A stretch of 64,000 nucleotides of DNA from Synechococcus sp. CC9616 (lineage in GTDB: Bacteria > Cyanobacteriota > Cyanobacteriia > PCC-6307 > Cyanobiaceae): assembly GCF_000515235.1 (NCBI RefSeq), contig NZ_KI911558.1, forward strand, positions 401,490-465,489, read 5' to 3'. Position numbers and translations under genes: made by a program. Positions within the stretch are counted from its first letter, which is position 1. The number at the start of each line of letters is the position of its first letter. The notes beneath the pieces are model-generated. The model made no database searches and had not been told where the DNA came from. It saw nothing but the letters and a program-made list of their open reading frames with translations. Shown piece by piece: positions 1 through 11,694 of this stretch.

Positions 1-144
1 GCCGCCGTCAGTGCCATCAACATGAATCAGAGCATCAGCATCAAGGGTTTTGAGCTTGCTGGGTTTCTTGGCTGAAAACTCCAGCACCTCCTCACCATGG
101 TCGTGGTCGTGACCGTGATGGTCGTGGTCGTACTCTTTTGCCAT
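1..144 (-). CDS. Histidine-rich N-terminal fragment, runs off the left edge
   Basis: The reading frame starts with ATG at 144 and is open to the window edge, giving the first 48 residues only. Residues 5-17 alternate His, Asp and Gly, a composition typical of metal-binding tails, followed by a Lys-rich stretch. No domain can be named from this fragment. It could be the start of a metal-related or secreted protein; function unknown. Confidence 0.55.
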   Translation of the reverse strand, partial: MAKEYDHDHHGHDHDHGEEVLEFSAKKPSKLKTLDADALIHVDGTDGG

Positions 145-580
145 GACGAAGGATAGTCGTGCTGAGTTTATACTAAAAATTAGAAGTATTTATAGCCGAA
201 ACATATCTGGCGCTAGCATTACATACCTCCAGTGATCCAATTGCCAATTACGACTGCCAGTAACGTTGTGTCAAGCGGAAAAAATTCGCGAGACCTATGA
301 AATTCTGGTGATAACGCGCAAAGCGGGAATCTGCTTAATCACACAACGGAGATTTAATTTTATTCTGATGTTCAAGAGTAATGGCTTTCAGAAATGCCGA
401 TGTCCATCAAAAGCTGGTTGTTATTCTACCCTTAATGCGCTTACTTTATGAGAAGTTTAATTGCCGAGGTGACTATATGTAATCATTGTTAAATAACCAT
501 TTCAAGGCAAGCATCCCTCAAAAGGTTTGATTTTTTGGCGGGTTATTTATATATTTGAGTAAATCCAATGGTTTAATATT
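145..580. other. AT-rich intergenic stretch
   Basis: No convincing gene. A 61-codon plus-strand frame at 266-451 has no recognisable features and poor start context. It probably holds the promoter of the leftward gene ending at the window edge and the 3' region of the RTX/DUF192 gene. Confidence 0.5.
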
Positions 581-1357
581 CTAGATTGGAAGTAGATCAA
601 GATGATCTCCCTCTTGAAGTCCCATTTTTTCGATTGTCCCTTCGCGAAACTCCAGCCAATGATCTACCTTTTCAGAAGATTGGTAGGACTGGCATAGATC
701 TGAATCAGTTTCTAAACAAATTGGCGTTTTTTCAAATAGGTCGATAATTGTTCCCTTCTTCAAGAAGACGATATCCAATGGTGCCAAACAATTATACATA
801 TATACAGATGCCTTATCGACTTTTTTGAGGGGAAACATCATCCCTCTTTTGTTGGGTAGTGATTCTCTTTGCATCATACCAAGTGATCGCTGGAATGGAG
901 TCGTAGCCGACTCAAGCTTGATTTTTTTACCGTTCTCAAAAACAACTTTAAAAGTGGGCTTTAATCTCTGTTGTGAATGTAGGGAAACCTCGCTTGGGCT
1001 AACTGTTTCAATTGTCGTGTGGATATTCCGCTGCACTGTTGTTAATAACGTTCCTCCATTGTAAGGAAATCTGATGATATCATCATGTGTTGCGTGAACA
1101 ATCTGATCACCTTCATTCGGATTGAAATCAGCAATAACATCATTCCCTTTGCTGATAATAAAATAATCGGCCCCTGCTCCCCCCGTTAAAGTATCGTCAC
1201 CATCTTTTCCATCTAAAATGTCACTTCCGTGGCCACCCAGCAGCTTGTTGTTATTTTTGCTGCCGATCAAATAATCAGGAGAATTGCTTCCTCTGAGTGT
1301 CGTTTTTTGCCCCGACTTAACACGCGTGCGCTTGGACTGCCAAGAAGCTTTTGCCAT
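581..1357 (-). CDS. RTX-type calcium-binding repeat protein fused to a DUF192 domain
   Basis: The N-terminal third has hemolysin-type nonapeptide repeats (GGHGSDILDGKDGDDTLTGG and neighbours), which bind calcium and are typical of proteins exported by type I secretion. The C-terminal ~90 residues match the DUF192 (COG1430) layout: RGMMF near the start, a hydrophobic LDIVFL strand, and a closing EGTIEKMGLQEGDHL segment. I chose ATG at 1357 (product begins MAKASW); the longer frame needs a TTG at 1414. DUF192 proteins are usually stand-alone, so the fusion is unusual. Function is unknown; secretion is inferred from the repeats. Confidence 0.75.
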   Translation of the reverse strand: MAKASWQSKRTRVKSGQKTTLRGSNSPDYLIGSKNNNKLLGGHGSDILDGKDGDDTLTGGAGADYFIISKGNDVIADFNPNEGDQIVHATHDDIIRFPYNGGTLLTTVQRNIHTTIETVSPSEVSLHSQQRLKPTFKVVFENGKKIKLESATTPFQRSLGMMQRESLPNKRGMMFPLKKVDKASVYMYNCLAPLDIVFLKKGTIIDLFEKTPICLETDSDLCQSYQSSEKVDHWLEFREGTIEKMGLQEGDHLDLLPI

Positions 1358-2742
1358 GAAAATATCAGTATTAACTAATTCTAGCCCATCAAGATGAACA
1401 TAGGCGGTTCGCAAGCATTCGACATTCTTCTATGGCTACAAGCCAACGACCTTTGCTTGTCACAAATCCCTGCTACAACGAATCGGTCACGATCTGCTGC
1501 AACGACCTAGATTGTTTTGGGGTCTTCACTTCGATTAGCTATGTCGGATGGATATTATTGCGGTTACAAAGTTTTTTAGCCCAGTGAACTTTGAACGTGT
1601 TCTCCAAAGGACAGAAAAAAAAGGTATGTACCCTATCTTTAATTGCAACTATCCTTCGACGGGCGGTGGTGAGATCAGTTTCAAGTATCCAGCGGAGCAA
1701 TAAGCTGCAAGACGCCCACTAATTGATCTTGTTCGACTATGACGCGCAACGCCAACCTGCGCTTGAAGAAACCGATGCAGTTTTGCTGCTTCATTACCTC
1801 AGTGGTGAACAAGGACTCACTAGTAGTTAAACTCTATTGAAAATAATCAAATTTACCCTCTGATTCTAAAGAATTAATCCGCCATAGAGTTTTCGTCATA
1901 TCACGCACCTTCGTCGTTTGAATTATCCCTGTCATTTTTTGTTTATTATGTTTCCTCTAAATATTGATCTTTTCTGTCCGTCATAATCTCATTGATGGTT
2001 GCTATCTTGCCCTTAATGACTCTGTCTTTGGTGTCATCTCAAGCGAATAAATGATTTTCTTGGTTGTGAATCGTACCTTAATTATGATTCCTTTTGAGCG
2101 TGGTGTTCAGGCTACCAACCTTCTTCTTGCTCCGACCTTTTGTTTTGCCACGGGTATGACGATTTCTCTTATCTTTCATTCTTTCGGCAGCCACGTAATT
2201 TGCAGATTTTGAGCTTGCCCAACAGCAGCAGCAACGCAATTTTCCATTGATGTCGGTTCTTTGCGATGAACCTGTCAAATGAACAATGATTCTTAGATTG
2301 TTTCTTCAGTTTTTCCATTTGCAGCTTTGACACTGGTATTGTTACTGTATTGATCTCAATCTTTGTTGTCTGTTTACTTCAATGATTCTCTAAGTTAATT
2401 CCGTTGGTTTATTAGTCTATGGACATATTTTTATACAGTGGTATCCAATCGTTGCTTGCTTACTGAATCCCTGTGACTGCATCCCTTTATGCTATTTTTG
2501 CTGGCATAGGCTAATTCCCGTTTCTAATTTAGCTTATTATTTCTCTGCTATCCGCTTCTCAAGGAGTTGGAAGGCTCTAGACTTTGTTGGCAGCCTTGCC
2601 ATGAAATACTTGCATTAGTGCGAGAATCACTAGCTCGCTTGGTTTCAAGATAATTCTCTAATCTCTGTCTTGTTGAGTCACGATAATCACCATGTTCGTC
2701 AATGTTGTCCAATTACTAATGCGTTTGGTTTCAGCCCTTGGA
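1358..2742. other. Long AT-rich gene-poor stretch
   Basis: About 1.4 kb without a convincing gene. A 66-codon minus-strand frame at 2078-2278 is Cys/Lys-rich and looks accidental. The base composition is more AT-rich than the core from 4.1 kb onward, consistent with degraded or horizontally acquired DNA. I see no tRNA, clear repeat or IS signature. Confidence 0.5.
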
Positions 2743-3759
2743 TCAAACTTGATCAAAATACTGGAAGTAATTCTCCAATTCAATCCAACTATCGCAAACT
2801 GGCTTGAATTTTTGGGTCATCAAACGATGTAGACGTTGATTTGTGGGATGAGAGATGAAGCAACCTGCTTTTACTGGTGAACCAGTTTGATGGATGTTGG
2901 ATGATTCGTCATAGTGTTTAAAATGCGCTGACCGCATTACATCACAAAGAAGCGCTAAAGGTGCGCCCGTTGATTCCCAGCCAGGGTCAACCCATAGTTT
3001 TCCGTAGCGCAGCATATCCTGTGATATGTAGTGGCATATTAACCATCCAACAATTTGCCCATTTGATTTTAGAACTCTGCTGTATTTTATAGACGGTTTC
3101 CAATTGATAGAATCGTCTGCTGGATTCCATGGTATACCGTAATCGTTCTGCTCAGAATATTTAATTCGTTCTTCCCATTGATCAAATTCGTTCATGCTGT
3201 AAGGTTCGATTGTCCATTTCACTGGCTGAAGCATTCGTTCTGTAGATCTTTCCAGTCTTTTTAACAGAGGGCCTACTTTCTTGAGGTTTGAAAGCGTAAC
3301 AACAATTTTCCCGGGGTACTTCATCCAATGACCTGTATTTCCGGTTAGCAAACGAATGAATTGACTATACGAACCTGAATTTGGACACCCAATATGAAAA
3401 CCATCCCATGACATGGTTTTGCTGAAATTGGTTATATGTTTCAAAAAAATCAAACCAATTTCATATTTATTGTATTCACCGCTAATGGAGATGCATAAAA
3501 TACTAAGAAGAGTTCTTTTTTTTCCTTCAGGGCTGCAGGATGTGATTATTTTTGCAAGTAGTACACCGCCATCGCTCGAAGTCCTTTGGTTACCTTTTCT
3601 TTGAAGATTGAGAGACCAGCCGATCACATCCCCTTCGGTGTATGTCGGCCCTGGGGCAAGTTTGTCCAGATAATTGCGAAGTAGCGGTGATAGAAGGCCT
3701 GCACACTGGTGGGCCGTCTTGGAATGAATCATCTCAATATTTGTTGAATGCTTACTCAT
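2743..3759 (-). CDS. Hypothetical protein, possibly GNAT-like acyltransferase
   Basis: A 338-residue protein. The central and C-terminal part (residues ~190-330) has the feel of a GNAT acetyltransferase: a strand with SNGQIVGWLICHYI, then KLWVDPGWESTGAPLALL, and a late FISHPTNQRLHRLM helix. This resembles the GNAT order of beta4, acetyl-CoA loop and helix, but the canonical Q/RxxGxG/A loop is not clear. It is flanked by gene-poor AT-rich DNA, suggesting an accessory gene. Substrate unknown. Confidence 0.6.
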   Translation of the reverse strand: MSKHSTNIEMIHSKTAHQCAGLLSPLLRNYLDKLAPGPTYTEGDVIGWSLNLQRKGNQRTSSDGGVLLAKIITSCSPEGKKRTLLSILCISISGEYNKYEIGLIFLKHITNFSKTMSWDGFHIGCPNSGSYSQFIRLLTGNTGHWMKYPGKIVVTLSNLKKVGPLLKRLERSTERMLQPVKWTIEPYSMNEFDQWEERIKYSEQNDYGIPWNPADDSINWKPSIKYSRVLKSNGQIVGWLICHYISQDMLRYGKLWVDPGWESTGAPLALLCDVMRSAHFKHYDESSNIHQTGSPVKAGCFISHPTNQRLHRLMTQKFKPVCDSWIELENYFQYFDQV

Positions 3760-4100
3760 TTCTGGTTCATCTGTTGTTCGTGAATGTTATCAAGATCAGT
3801 CTTGTACAACAACATCAGGTTGGGCGAGACTGCCAGAAGCTTCGACGGGTATGCGGTTGAAATAATTATATGGTTCTGAAATGAATTTGACCGCTGACGG
3901 TGAAACAGACTTCTTCATTTTTGAGGCCATCGGCGTAGTCTAGCAAGCAAATAATTGATTGGATTCGAATTGTGTATCATTTTTTGATGCTATAACATTG
4001 CAAATTGTCGGTTCCGTTGCCCAGACAGCAATCTTTTTCCCGCTCATGCCGCCAATCATTAAATTACCCAAGTATTCTGGCCTATAGGCTGATGCATTGA
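3760..4100. other. Intergenic region between the GNAT-like gene and alkB
   Basis: No supported gene. A 20-codon plus-strand frame starts with ATG at 3881 but is too short to call. Leftward transcription from alkB enters this stretch; I see no clear terminator. Confidence 0.4.
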
Positions 4101-4709
4101 TCATTTGTTTCCGGCATTGCTTGCCTTTATCAGAAAACGTCTGAAGGTGAGGTTGATGCGTGATGTTGAAATTTTTCGACGGGTCGGTACGCCATGCATC
4201 CAGGCCTGCTGACACCCTGGATGCATGATCAGAAGATCACCATCGTTCAAATGCAACGTGTGTTTTTCTTTTGCTTCTTGTTTGAGGCGTAGGCAAAAAT
4301 CCCTGCTGGCGCCAAGTGAAAGTGAGGCGATCGGTTCCGCCTGGTTGATCTCGGGCTCGTCGTCGGCATGCCAACCCATGCGGTCGTCACCGCTGCGATA
4401 CAGGTTGAGAAGGCATCCGTTGAACCTGGTCCCGCTGGCTGCGCTCACCTTCAACAGCAGAGGGATGAACCACTCTGGCCAACCCGTGCCCTGATGCACC
4501 GTGCCGCTGTAGCGGTAACTCAGTCCATCGGCCGCCAGGAACGCTGTCATTCGCGGGACTGGGTGTCGTCGCCCGTACAGCGTCACGATCGGTTGCTGCC
4601 AGTCGATCTGTTCCATCAATCGGATCCGCCACCATCTGGCTTCATCGGCTGGCAACCACGACATCTGAAGGGTCCATGGTTGCCCCCCTGATTGAGCAGA
4701 CTGTGTCAC
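4101..4709 (-). CDS. alkB: AlkB-family alpha-ketoglutarate-dependent dioxygenase
   Basis: This family removes alkyl groups from DNA bases by Fe(II)/2-oxoglutarate oxidation. The 202-residue product shows the family landmarks: PRMTAFL, the NxY-type LLNLYRSGDDRMGWHADDE segment holding the HxD iron ligands, SLGASRDF, a later HGVP holding the distal His, and RINLTFR with the 2OG-binding Arg. The length fits short bacterial AlkB homologues (ABH2/3-like). It starts 17 bp from, and divergent to, the SGNH hydrolase gene. Confidence 0.9.
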   Translation of the reverse strand: MTQSAQSGGQPWTLQMSWLPADEARWWRIRLMEQIDWQQPIVTLYGRRHPVPRMTAFLAADGLSYRYSGTVHQGTGWPEWFIPLLLKVSAASGTRFNGCLLNLYRSGDDRMGWHADDEPEINQAEPIASLSLGASRDFCLRLKQEAKEKHTLHLNDGDLLIMHPGCQQAWMHGVPTRRKISTSRINLTFRRFLIKASNAGNK

Positions 4710-4726
4710 GACGCAATTGATCTGCT

Positions 4727-5608
4727 GTGACGTCCACTCTCGTGATTCTTGGGGCGAGCCTTATGGATGCCGGCAATATTGCTGGTCTGGCCCCCGTGAT
4801 CGGACGCGAGCCTTTTGTTGACTCGATCTATGACAAAGGGGGAAACGTTCGCGCCTCCGACGGCTCTGTGCTGGGTGAGCATTTCGTGCGGCGTATGGGT
4901 GGCGACCCGATGAATCGTCAGCTGTTTGATGTGCTCTCGATTGAGCCTGCGCAATCCGTCGATGTTCACAACTACGCCCATGGTGGAGCTCAGTCTGATG
5001 GAGAACCCAGTCAGTCGTTGTTTGGTCTCCGCGTGGGGATTGGTTTGGCCGATCAAGTTCAGTCCATGCAACAACGTGCTGACTTCTATCAATCGCATTC
5101 TGATGTGGATGTTTTGATTTCCTCCGGCGGCAATGATCTTCTCAACACCCTTGGTGACCTGAAACCTTTTGAACGGGTTTTATCAACAGAGAAAAACAAT
5201 GACGACAGACGTTTCATGCGTTCCATTAGTCGTCCCATCAGCCGCAACATCATCCGTGCCGTTGATGACATCACAGGTCTCGTTGATGAGATGGTTGTGA
5301 TTGGTACGCTGCCAATCAGCGAGACACCGCGGGCCCGCAGACGTGCTTCAAAAGTGAAAGGCGCACGACAGGAGGATGTTCTTGAACTGCTCGACGCCAT
5401 CAGTCTTGATCTTCAACGACGGCTCGGCAAAGCCTTTGATTCACGCCCTGACGTGGCCTTGCTCGATGGCCGCTCCCTTTGGACGCAGTTGGACAATCCC
5501 GTTTTTTTGGATGATGAACATCCGAACAGTCGCACAAGCAAGCGATTCGCGACCCTTGCCGTTCCACTTGCCGCTGAGCAGTTGCAGAGCTTTGGATTCG
5601 ATGCATGA
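4727..5608 (+). CDS. SGNH/GDSL-family hydrolase
   Basis: GASLMDAGN at the N-terminus corresponds to block I (GDSxxDxGN) with the nucleophilic Ser. SSGGNDLL is block III with the GxND oxyanion Asn. DDEHPNSR near the C-terminus gives the DxxH dyad of block V. Together these support a GDSL lipase/esterase fold of normal length (293 aa). The usual GDS is GAS here, so the Asp is replaced. No signal peptide is obvious. The substrate (lipid or other ester) cannot be told. Confidence 0.8.
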   Translation: MTSTLVILGASLMDAGNIAGLAPVIGREPFVDSIYDKGGNVRASDGSVLGEHFVRRMGGDPMNRQLFDVLSIEPAQSVDVHNYAHGGAQSDGEPSQSLFGLRVGIGLADQVQSMQQRADFYQSHSDVDVLISSGGNDLLNTLGDLKPFERVLSTEKNNDDRRFMRSISRPISRNIIRAVDDITGLVDEMVVIGTLPISETPRARRRASKVKGARQEDVLELLDAISLDLQRRLGKAFDSRPDVALLDGRSLWTQLDNPVFLDDEHPNSRTSKRFATLAVPLAAEQLQSFGFDA

Positions 5609-5679
5609 ATCACCAACGCTCCATGACGACCAGTGAAGCGTGTGGTGGGTTGCGGTGAGAAGCCTCATAGAGTTCTGCA

Positions 5680-6027
5680 ATGGGCGCACGAATCACAAAA
5701 GCTGAGTTTCTCAAGCGCGCGAAGCAACGCTTCGGCGATCAGTACGACTACTCCGCCATTCGCTGGCGCAGTTTCAAAAGCCCGGTGAAGATTCGATGTC
5801 GGAACCACCCAGTGCAGGTGATCTCGATCACCCCTGAAAAGCACCTGCAGACCCTTGGAGGCTGTCGTCACTGTCTGCGAGAGCGTCGGATTGCTTCTCT
5901 GGAGCGCGAACTGAACCGCAAGCCTGTCGACCGTTGCCTGGTGAACGCCCCCTCGCCGTCAGGCGCTGAGACTCACGCGCTGATAACAGAACCAGAGCCA
6001 CTGCTGGAACAGCAGATTCCTGTGTGA
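5680..6027 (+). CDS. DUF723-like small protein with Cys/His cluster
   Basis: A 115-residue protein with FLKRAKQRFGDQYDYSAI, then VKIRCRNHPV and GGCRHCL. This is the pattern of the DUF723 module often found with HNH or homing-type nucleases: a YDYS box, then C..H and CxxC that could hold zinc. No nuclease domain follows. Its 3' end overlaps the convergent metA by 69 bp. A DNA-binding role is an inference. Confidence 0.7.
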   Translation: MGARITKAEFLKRAKQRFGDQYDYSAIRWRSFKSPVKIRCRNHPVQVISITPEKHLQTLGGCRHCLRERRIASLERELNRKPVDRCLVNAPSPSGAETHALITEPEPLLEQQIPV

Positions 6028-6852
6028 TCTCCACAACGTCTGGGCCTGGTCTGGATTGAAATTCTCGGGAGGGGGCACATCACCCCGTGCCTTGTCACGC
6101 TCCATCTCCGTACGCAGGCGTCCCACGCTGTATTCGGGGTGACCGAGATGCATCAGTTGCCGCTGGTCAGGCGTTTCGAAGATGGTATATCCCACCCGCT
6201 CGCCATGGGCGAGCAAGCGCAGGCGGCCCTGACGCTGAGCGGATTCCATGGCGGCATCCTCAAGGCCGGCATGGCGGCTTTGTGGGCAGACGAAGCGGTC
6301 GTCCTGGGTGCCCATCAGTGAGTGGCCAGGCACCAGGCTGCGCAGTGGATAAATCCCAAACAGCTTGCGGTCAAAGGAAACCTTGTCCACGCCTGCCAGA
6401 TAGGCGAGGGCAAACCCAGCCCAGCAAAGTCCGAGGGTGCTCGCGCAGTTGCGGCGCGCCTCCTCGATCAGTTCCACCAACTCCCGCCAGTAGCTCACCT
6501 GCTCGAAGGCGAGATGTTCCACAGGGGCACCAGTGATGATCAATCCGTCCAGTGGGCCTCTGGCCATCGCCTCTTCCCAGCTGATGTACAGCTCATCGAG
6601 GTGGCCCTGATCCCAGCTTTTGTAGGCGTGGGAATTGAGACGGATCCAGATCGGTTCGATCTGGAGCACCGACAGGCCGAGGGGGTGCAGCAGGTTGAAT
6701 TCGTACTGCTTGCCCAGCGGCATGATGTTCAGGATGCCGATCCGCAGTGCGCGGATGTCCTGGCGTTCCGCCTGTTCCGGCTCAATCCAGGAGATCCGGT
6801 TGCGTTCGACCGACTCGATCTTGTGGTAACTGCGGGGAAGGATCAGCGCCAT
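5959..6852 (-). CDS. metA: Homoserine O-acyltransferase, predicted acetyl-CoA specific
   Basis: Catalyses acylation of homoserine, the first committed step of methionine synthesis. It is a full-length MetA (297 aa) with LCWAGFALAYLAG carrying the catalytic Cys and LGHPEYSVGRL carrying the catalytic His and Glu. In the MetA family a Glu in the TGAPxE motif has been linked to acetyl-CoA use and Gly to succinyl-CoA. Here TGAPVEHLAFEQV has Glu, so O-acetylhomoserine is the expected product, matching the sulfhydrylase gene just upstream. The two genes are 17 bp apart and likely one operon. Confidence 0.93.
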   Translation of the reverse strand: MALILPRSYHKIESVERNRISWIEPEQAERQDIRALRIGILNIMPLGKQYEFNLLHPLGLSVLQIEPIWIRLNSHAYKSWDQGHLDELYISWEEAMARGPLDGLIITGAPVEHLAFEQVSYWRELVELIEEARRNCASTLGLCWAGFALAYLAGVDKVSFDRKLFGIYPLRSLVPGHSLMGTQDDRFVCPQSRHAGLEDAAMESAQRQGRLRLLAHGERVGYTIFETPDQRQLMHLGHPEYSVGRLRTEMERDKARGDVPPPENFNPDQAQTLWRSHRNLLFQQWLWFCYQRVSLSA

Positions 6853-6869
6853 GACGGCTGGGTTGGCGT

Positions 6870-8926
<2,057 letters not shown>

Positions 8927-8979
8927 TCACGCCAGTTCTCAGCGTAGAAGGCAGCCTTCTGGGGATCGACTTGGGGGAC

Positions 8980-9918
8980 TCACTGCGGGGCCCTGCTGGA
9001 CGGGTGCCGCCGCAGATAGTCCTGAACGCTGATCGGTGTGCGTTGGATGTATCCAACCGGGAGCCAGAGATCGCCTGTATCGGCATTGAAGTGAATCTCC
9101 CAGTGATAGAGGCCGGTGTAAGCGCTCGGGTCCTCTTCGATCAGCGAGGCGTACAGCATCACCGCCTTGCCGTAGTAATCACTGTTGTTGTAGCCCCAGA
9201 GGCCGCGGCGGATGTCCTGGAGACCACCGCGTCGCACCAAATAACGCGCTGCTGCCTGGATCGCGTCGTGGGGATCGCGGATATCCCCTTGTCCGATTCC
9301 TGCTTCAGCCCAGGTGGTGGGCAGGAACTGCATAGGCCCCTGGGCATTCGCCACCGACACACCATCGATCCGCCCCATGCCCGTCTCCACGAGATTCACC
9401 GCAGCCAGCACTTCCCAGGCAATGCCGGTGGCTGCTTCCGCTTTCTTGTAGTGAGAGATCAGCTGCTCGGCGGGTTCCGGTTCAATGATTCGCCAGGCCG
9501 GCAGTACCGAGGGGCGTCGTCCCCGGCTCATGCGCAGGAACTCTCTACGTGCTGCCAGGTGCCGTTCAGCCACACTTCGCCAGCGCTGGGGCAGTGCGGC
9601 AAGAACCAGCTGGGAGTGCGGAACATCGGCCGACAGCACCCGATAGATGACCTGCTGTTGGTGGCCAAGGTCCGGCAGCTGCTGCTGCGGTGTGGTCGGA
9701 TCGCGAAGAGCTGTTTCCACTTCCGCCAGCAGGGTTGCCGTGCTTGTCGGGTCGGAGGGGACAACGGGGTAACGGCGTTGAACCGGATCTGCCTGAACAG
9801 GTGCAGCTGCCACGGACTCGACGGCTGTTGCGCTCCGCTGTTGACTGTGCAGAACAGCCATCGAGACTCCCAGAACAGTGATGAGGGAGGGGATCAGCAC
9901 GATCGGACGGATCCGCAT
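8980..9918 (-). CDS. Lytic transglycosylase-like murein hydrolase
   Basis: Predicted to cleave peptidoglycan glycan strands in the periplasm. Residues 1-25 form a signal or membrane anchor (PIVLIPSLITVLGVSMAVL). The catalytic region has AAVNLVETGMGRIDG, with the Glu expected as general acid, followed by ANAQGPMQFLPTTWAEAG, the classic SLT/MltB-like signature, and AARYLVRRGG. Length 312 aa. It faces the same way as the DOMON/kinase pair upstream. Confidence 0.85.
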   Translation of the reverse strand: MRIRPIVLIPSLITVLGVSMAVLHSQQRSATAVESVAAAPVQADPVQRRYPVVPSDPTSTATLLAEVETALRDPTTPQQQLPDLGHQQQVIYRVLSADVPHSQLVLAALPQRWRSVAERHLAARREFLRMSRGRRPSVLPAWRIIEPEPAEQLISHYKKAEAATGIAWEVLAAVNLVETGMGRIDGVSVANAQGPMQFLPTTWAEAGIGQGDIRDPHDAIQAAARYLVRRGGLQDIRRGLWGYNNSDYYGKAVMLYASLIEEDPSAYTGLYHWEIHFNADTGDLWLPVGYIQRTPISVQDYLRRHPSSRAPQ

Positions 9919-9953
9919 GGCAGCTGCTTGACGACGTTCGAACTTAAAGCCGC

Positions 9954-10535
9954 TCAGGGCTTAAGGAAGGTGCTGCGGCGGTGGAAATCGGCCTTGTCCT
10001 GGTCGTGGCGCAGCGCCCAGTGGCTCACCCCCAGGGTCTTCTCCTCCAACACAGCGGTGAGCGACATGTCTGGGCACAGCCCTGCTGGCCACCAGGAGCT
10101 CAAGGGCAGGCGGGCATCGAGTCTGAGTTGATGATGACGACGTTTCAGCCGGATGACGGGAGGACTGTCGAGCTCCTGATTGCGTTGTCCGTCGCGATAG
10201 CGATCGAAGCGGTAAACAGCCCAGTCTCCATTTGGAGACAGGTTGATTTCCCAGTAGTTCTCATCTCCTGGAATTGCCAGAAAGGCTTCACAGCAGGTGG
10301 TTTCCCAGAGATGATCCCGACGCTGCCCAGCGGGCTGCACACCGTCGATCAGGCCATCGGGAAGAACAAGGTCGCCGATGCCTCCAGAGGCCGGCATCAA
10401 AATGCCGTAACTGAGCTCAATCCATCCGTCTGAGCTCCAGATCAGTTCAGCGCTGAGCCGCACCTTCTCAGGCAGCTGCTGTTCAAAGGCCACGAGGCTC
10501 GACGCCTGGCGCAGCATGACTGCGGGACGAGCCAC
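9954..10535 (-). CDS. DOMON-like domain protein
   Basis: A 193-residue protein with WETTCCEAFLAIPGDENYWEINLSPNGDWAVYRFDRYR, the core of the bacterial DOMON-like family (a beta sandwich related to carbohydrate- or heme-binding domains). No signal peptide is evident. Its start lies 1 bp past the stop of the kinase-like gene, so the two are probably co-translated. Ligand unknown. Confidence 0.78.
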   Translation of the reverse strand: MARPAVMLRQASSLVAFEQQLPEKVRLSAELIWSSDGWIELSYGILMPASGGIGDLVLPDGLIDGVQPAGQRRDHLWETTCCEAFLAIPGDENYWEINLSPNGDWAVYRFDRYRDGQRNQELDSPPVIRLKRRHHQLRLDARLPLSSWWPAGLCPDMSLTAVLEEKTLGVSHWALRHDQDKADFHRRSTFLKP

Positions 10536-10536
10536 G

Positions 10537-11673
10537 TCAGGGATGCCCGGCTTCAGGTTTGGTCAGATCGTCCACCAGGCTGCGGATCGCAGGCAGCTGG
10601 GCTTCGATGCTTTTGGTGAGCTGAAATTGCACGGCGGCTCTGCGGAGGTTGTGGCCCGGGTCATCGGTATGAAAGTAGACGTCACCCTCCAGGTGATCGG
10701 TGAGAAAACGCAAACCCAGTTCAAGAGGAATCAGACGGATGCAGTCCGGCAGGTAATGCAGATCCCAATCGCTGAGAAAACCACGCGCCACGCTGAGATA
10801 TCCCGCCAGGATCGCCTCACAGAGAGATAGGTCGAAATGTGCATCCTCTGGGTTGTCCGCTTCTTCTCCCGCTGGATTGCAGCAGGAGCGCAAACAATCC
10901 CCGATGTCGTAGTGGATCAGGCCTGGCTTCACCGTGTCGAGATCAATCAGGCCGACGGCCTGACCGGTGGATTCATCAATCATCACGTTGTTGATCTTGG
11001 GATCTCCATGGATCGGCCGGTGCTGCAGTTCACCGCGTGCCAGGGCGCTTTCCAAAATGTCGATTCCGAGTCGGCGCGTCTCGATGAAGCCGCAGGCCTG
11101 GTTCAGCAAGGCATCGCCAGGATCAGGGGGTTGCATGCTGACCACCTGATCGTAACGATCTAAATACGTTGGCGTTACGTGGAAGTTCTCCAGCGTGTCG
11201 GCGAGGTTGTTTGCAGGGAGGTCGCTGATCAGGCTGTGGAACATGCCGAGGCCATAGCCCACTTCGCGGGCGTGCTCACGGCCCCGGATCACATCGGTGG
11301 TGGTGGCTGCACCGATGTAGGAAATCGAACGCCAGAACTGGCCATTGTGTTCAACCCAGAGAAACTGTTGGCGACAGGGCACAACTCTGGGAACCTCCCA
11401 GCGCCTACCTCTCAGTTCCGGAGGGGGTACAGCCAGCCGCCTCTGGACGTGGTCGCCGAGAGCGACCAGGTTGCGCATCACGAGATCGGGTCGCTCGAAC
11501 ACATTGGTGTTCAGACGTTGCATCACGAAAGCGCCGTTCTGTCCGCCCTTGTAAGTGCCCTCATGGGTCACCAGGAAGGTTTCGTTGACGTTGCCGGAGC
11601 CAAGGGCTCGGATCTCAGTGATCCGTTCGCGCGGATGGAAGCGGTCAGCAATGGCTTCCAGGGCTTCGGACAT
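10537..11673 (-). CDS. Aminoglycoside-phosphotransferase-fold kinase, sugar kinase-like
   Basis: Shows the APH-fold kinase landmarks: an N-lobe GSGNVNETFLV nucleotide loop, the catalytic HGDPKINNVMID segment, and the metal-binding LIDLDTVKPGLIHYDIGD. The long form (about 380 aa) and NDxF/TGG-type layout resemble N-acetylhexosamine kinase-like proteins rather than antibiotic kinases. I take ATG at 11673 (MSEALEA); an upstream ATG at 11694 adds seven residues. Coupled to the DOMON gene. The substrate is probably a sugar, by family only. Confidence 0.8.
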   Translation of the reverse strand: MSEALEAIADRFHPRERITEIRALGSGNVNETFLVTHEGTYKGGQNGAFVMQRLNTNVFERPDLVMRNLVALGDHVQRRLAVPPPELRGRRWEVPRVVPCRQQFLWVEHNGQFWRSISYIGAATTTDVIRGREHAREVGYGLGMFHSLISDLPANNLADTLENFHVTPTYLDRYDQVVSMQPPDPGDALLNQACGFIETRRLGIDILESALARGELQHRPIHGDPKINNVMIDESTGQAVGLIDLDTVKPGLIHYDIGDCLRSCCNPAGEEADNPEDAHFDLSLCEAILAGYLSVARGFLSDWDLHYLPDCIRLIPLELGLRFLTDHLEGDVYFHTDDPGHNLRRAAVQFQLTKSIEAQLPAIRSLVDDLTKPEAGHP

Positions 11674-11694
11674 CCTTGGTCGCAACGGTCTCAA

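Noticed and set aside
2078-2278. 66-codon Cys/Lys-rich minus frame
   Set aside because: No start context, no motif, AT-rich surroundings; looks random.
3940-4215. 91-codon minus frame overlapping alkB
   Set aside because: It overlaps the alkB 3' end in another frame and has no features.
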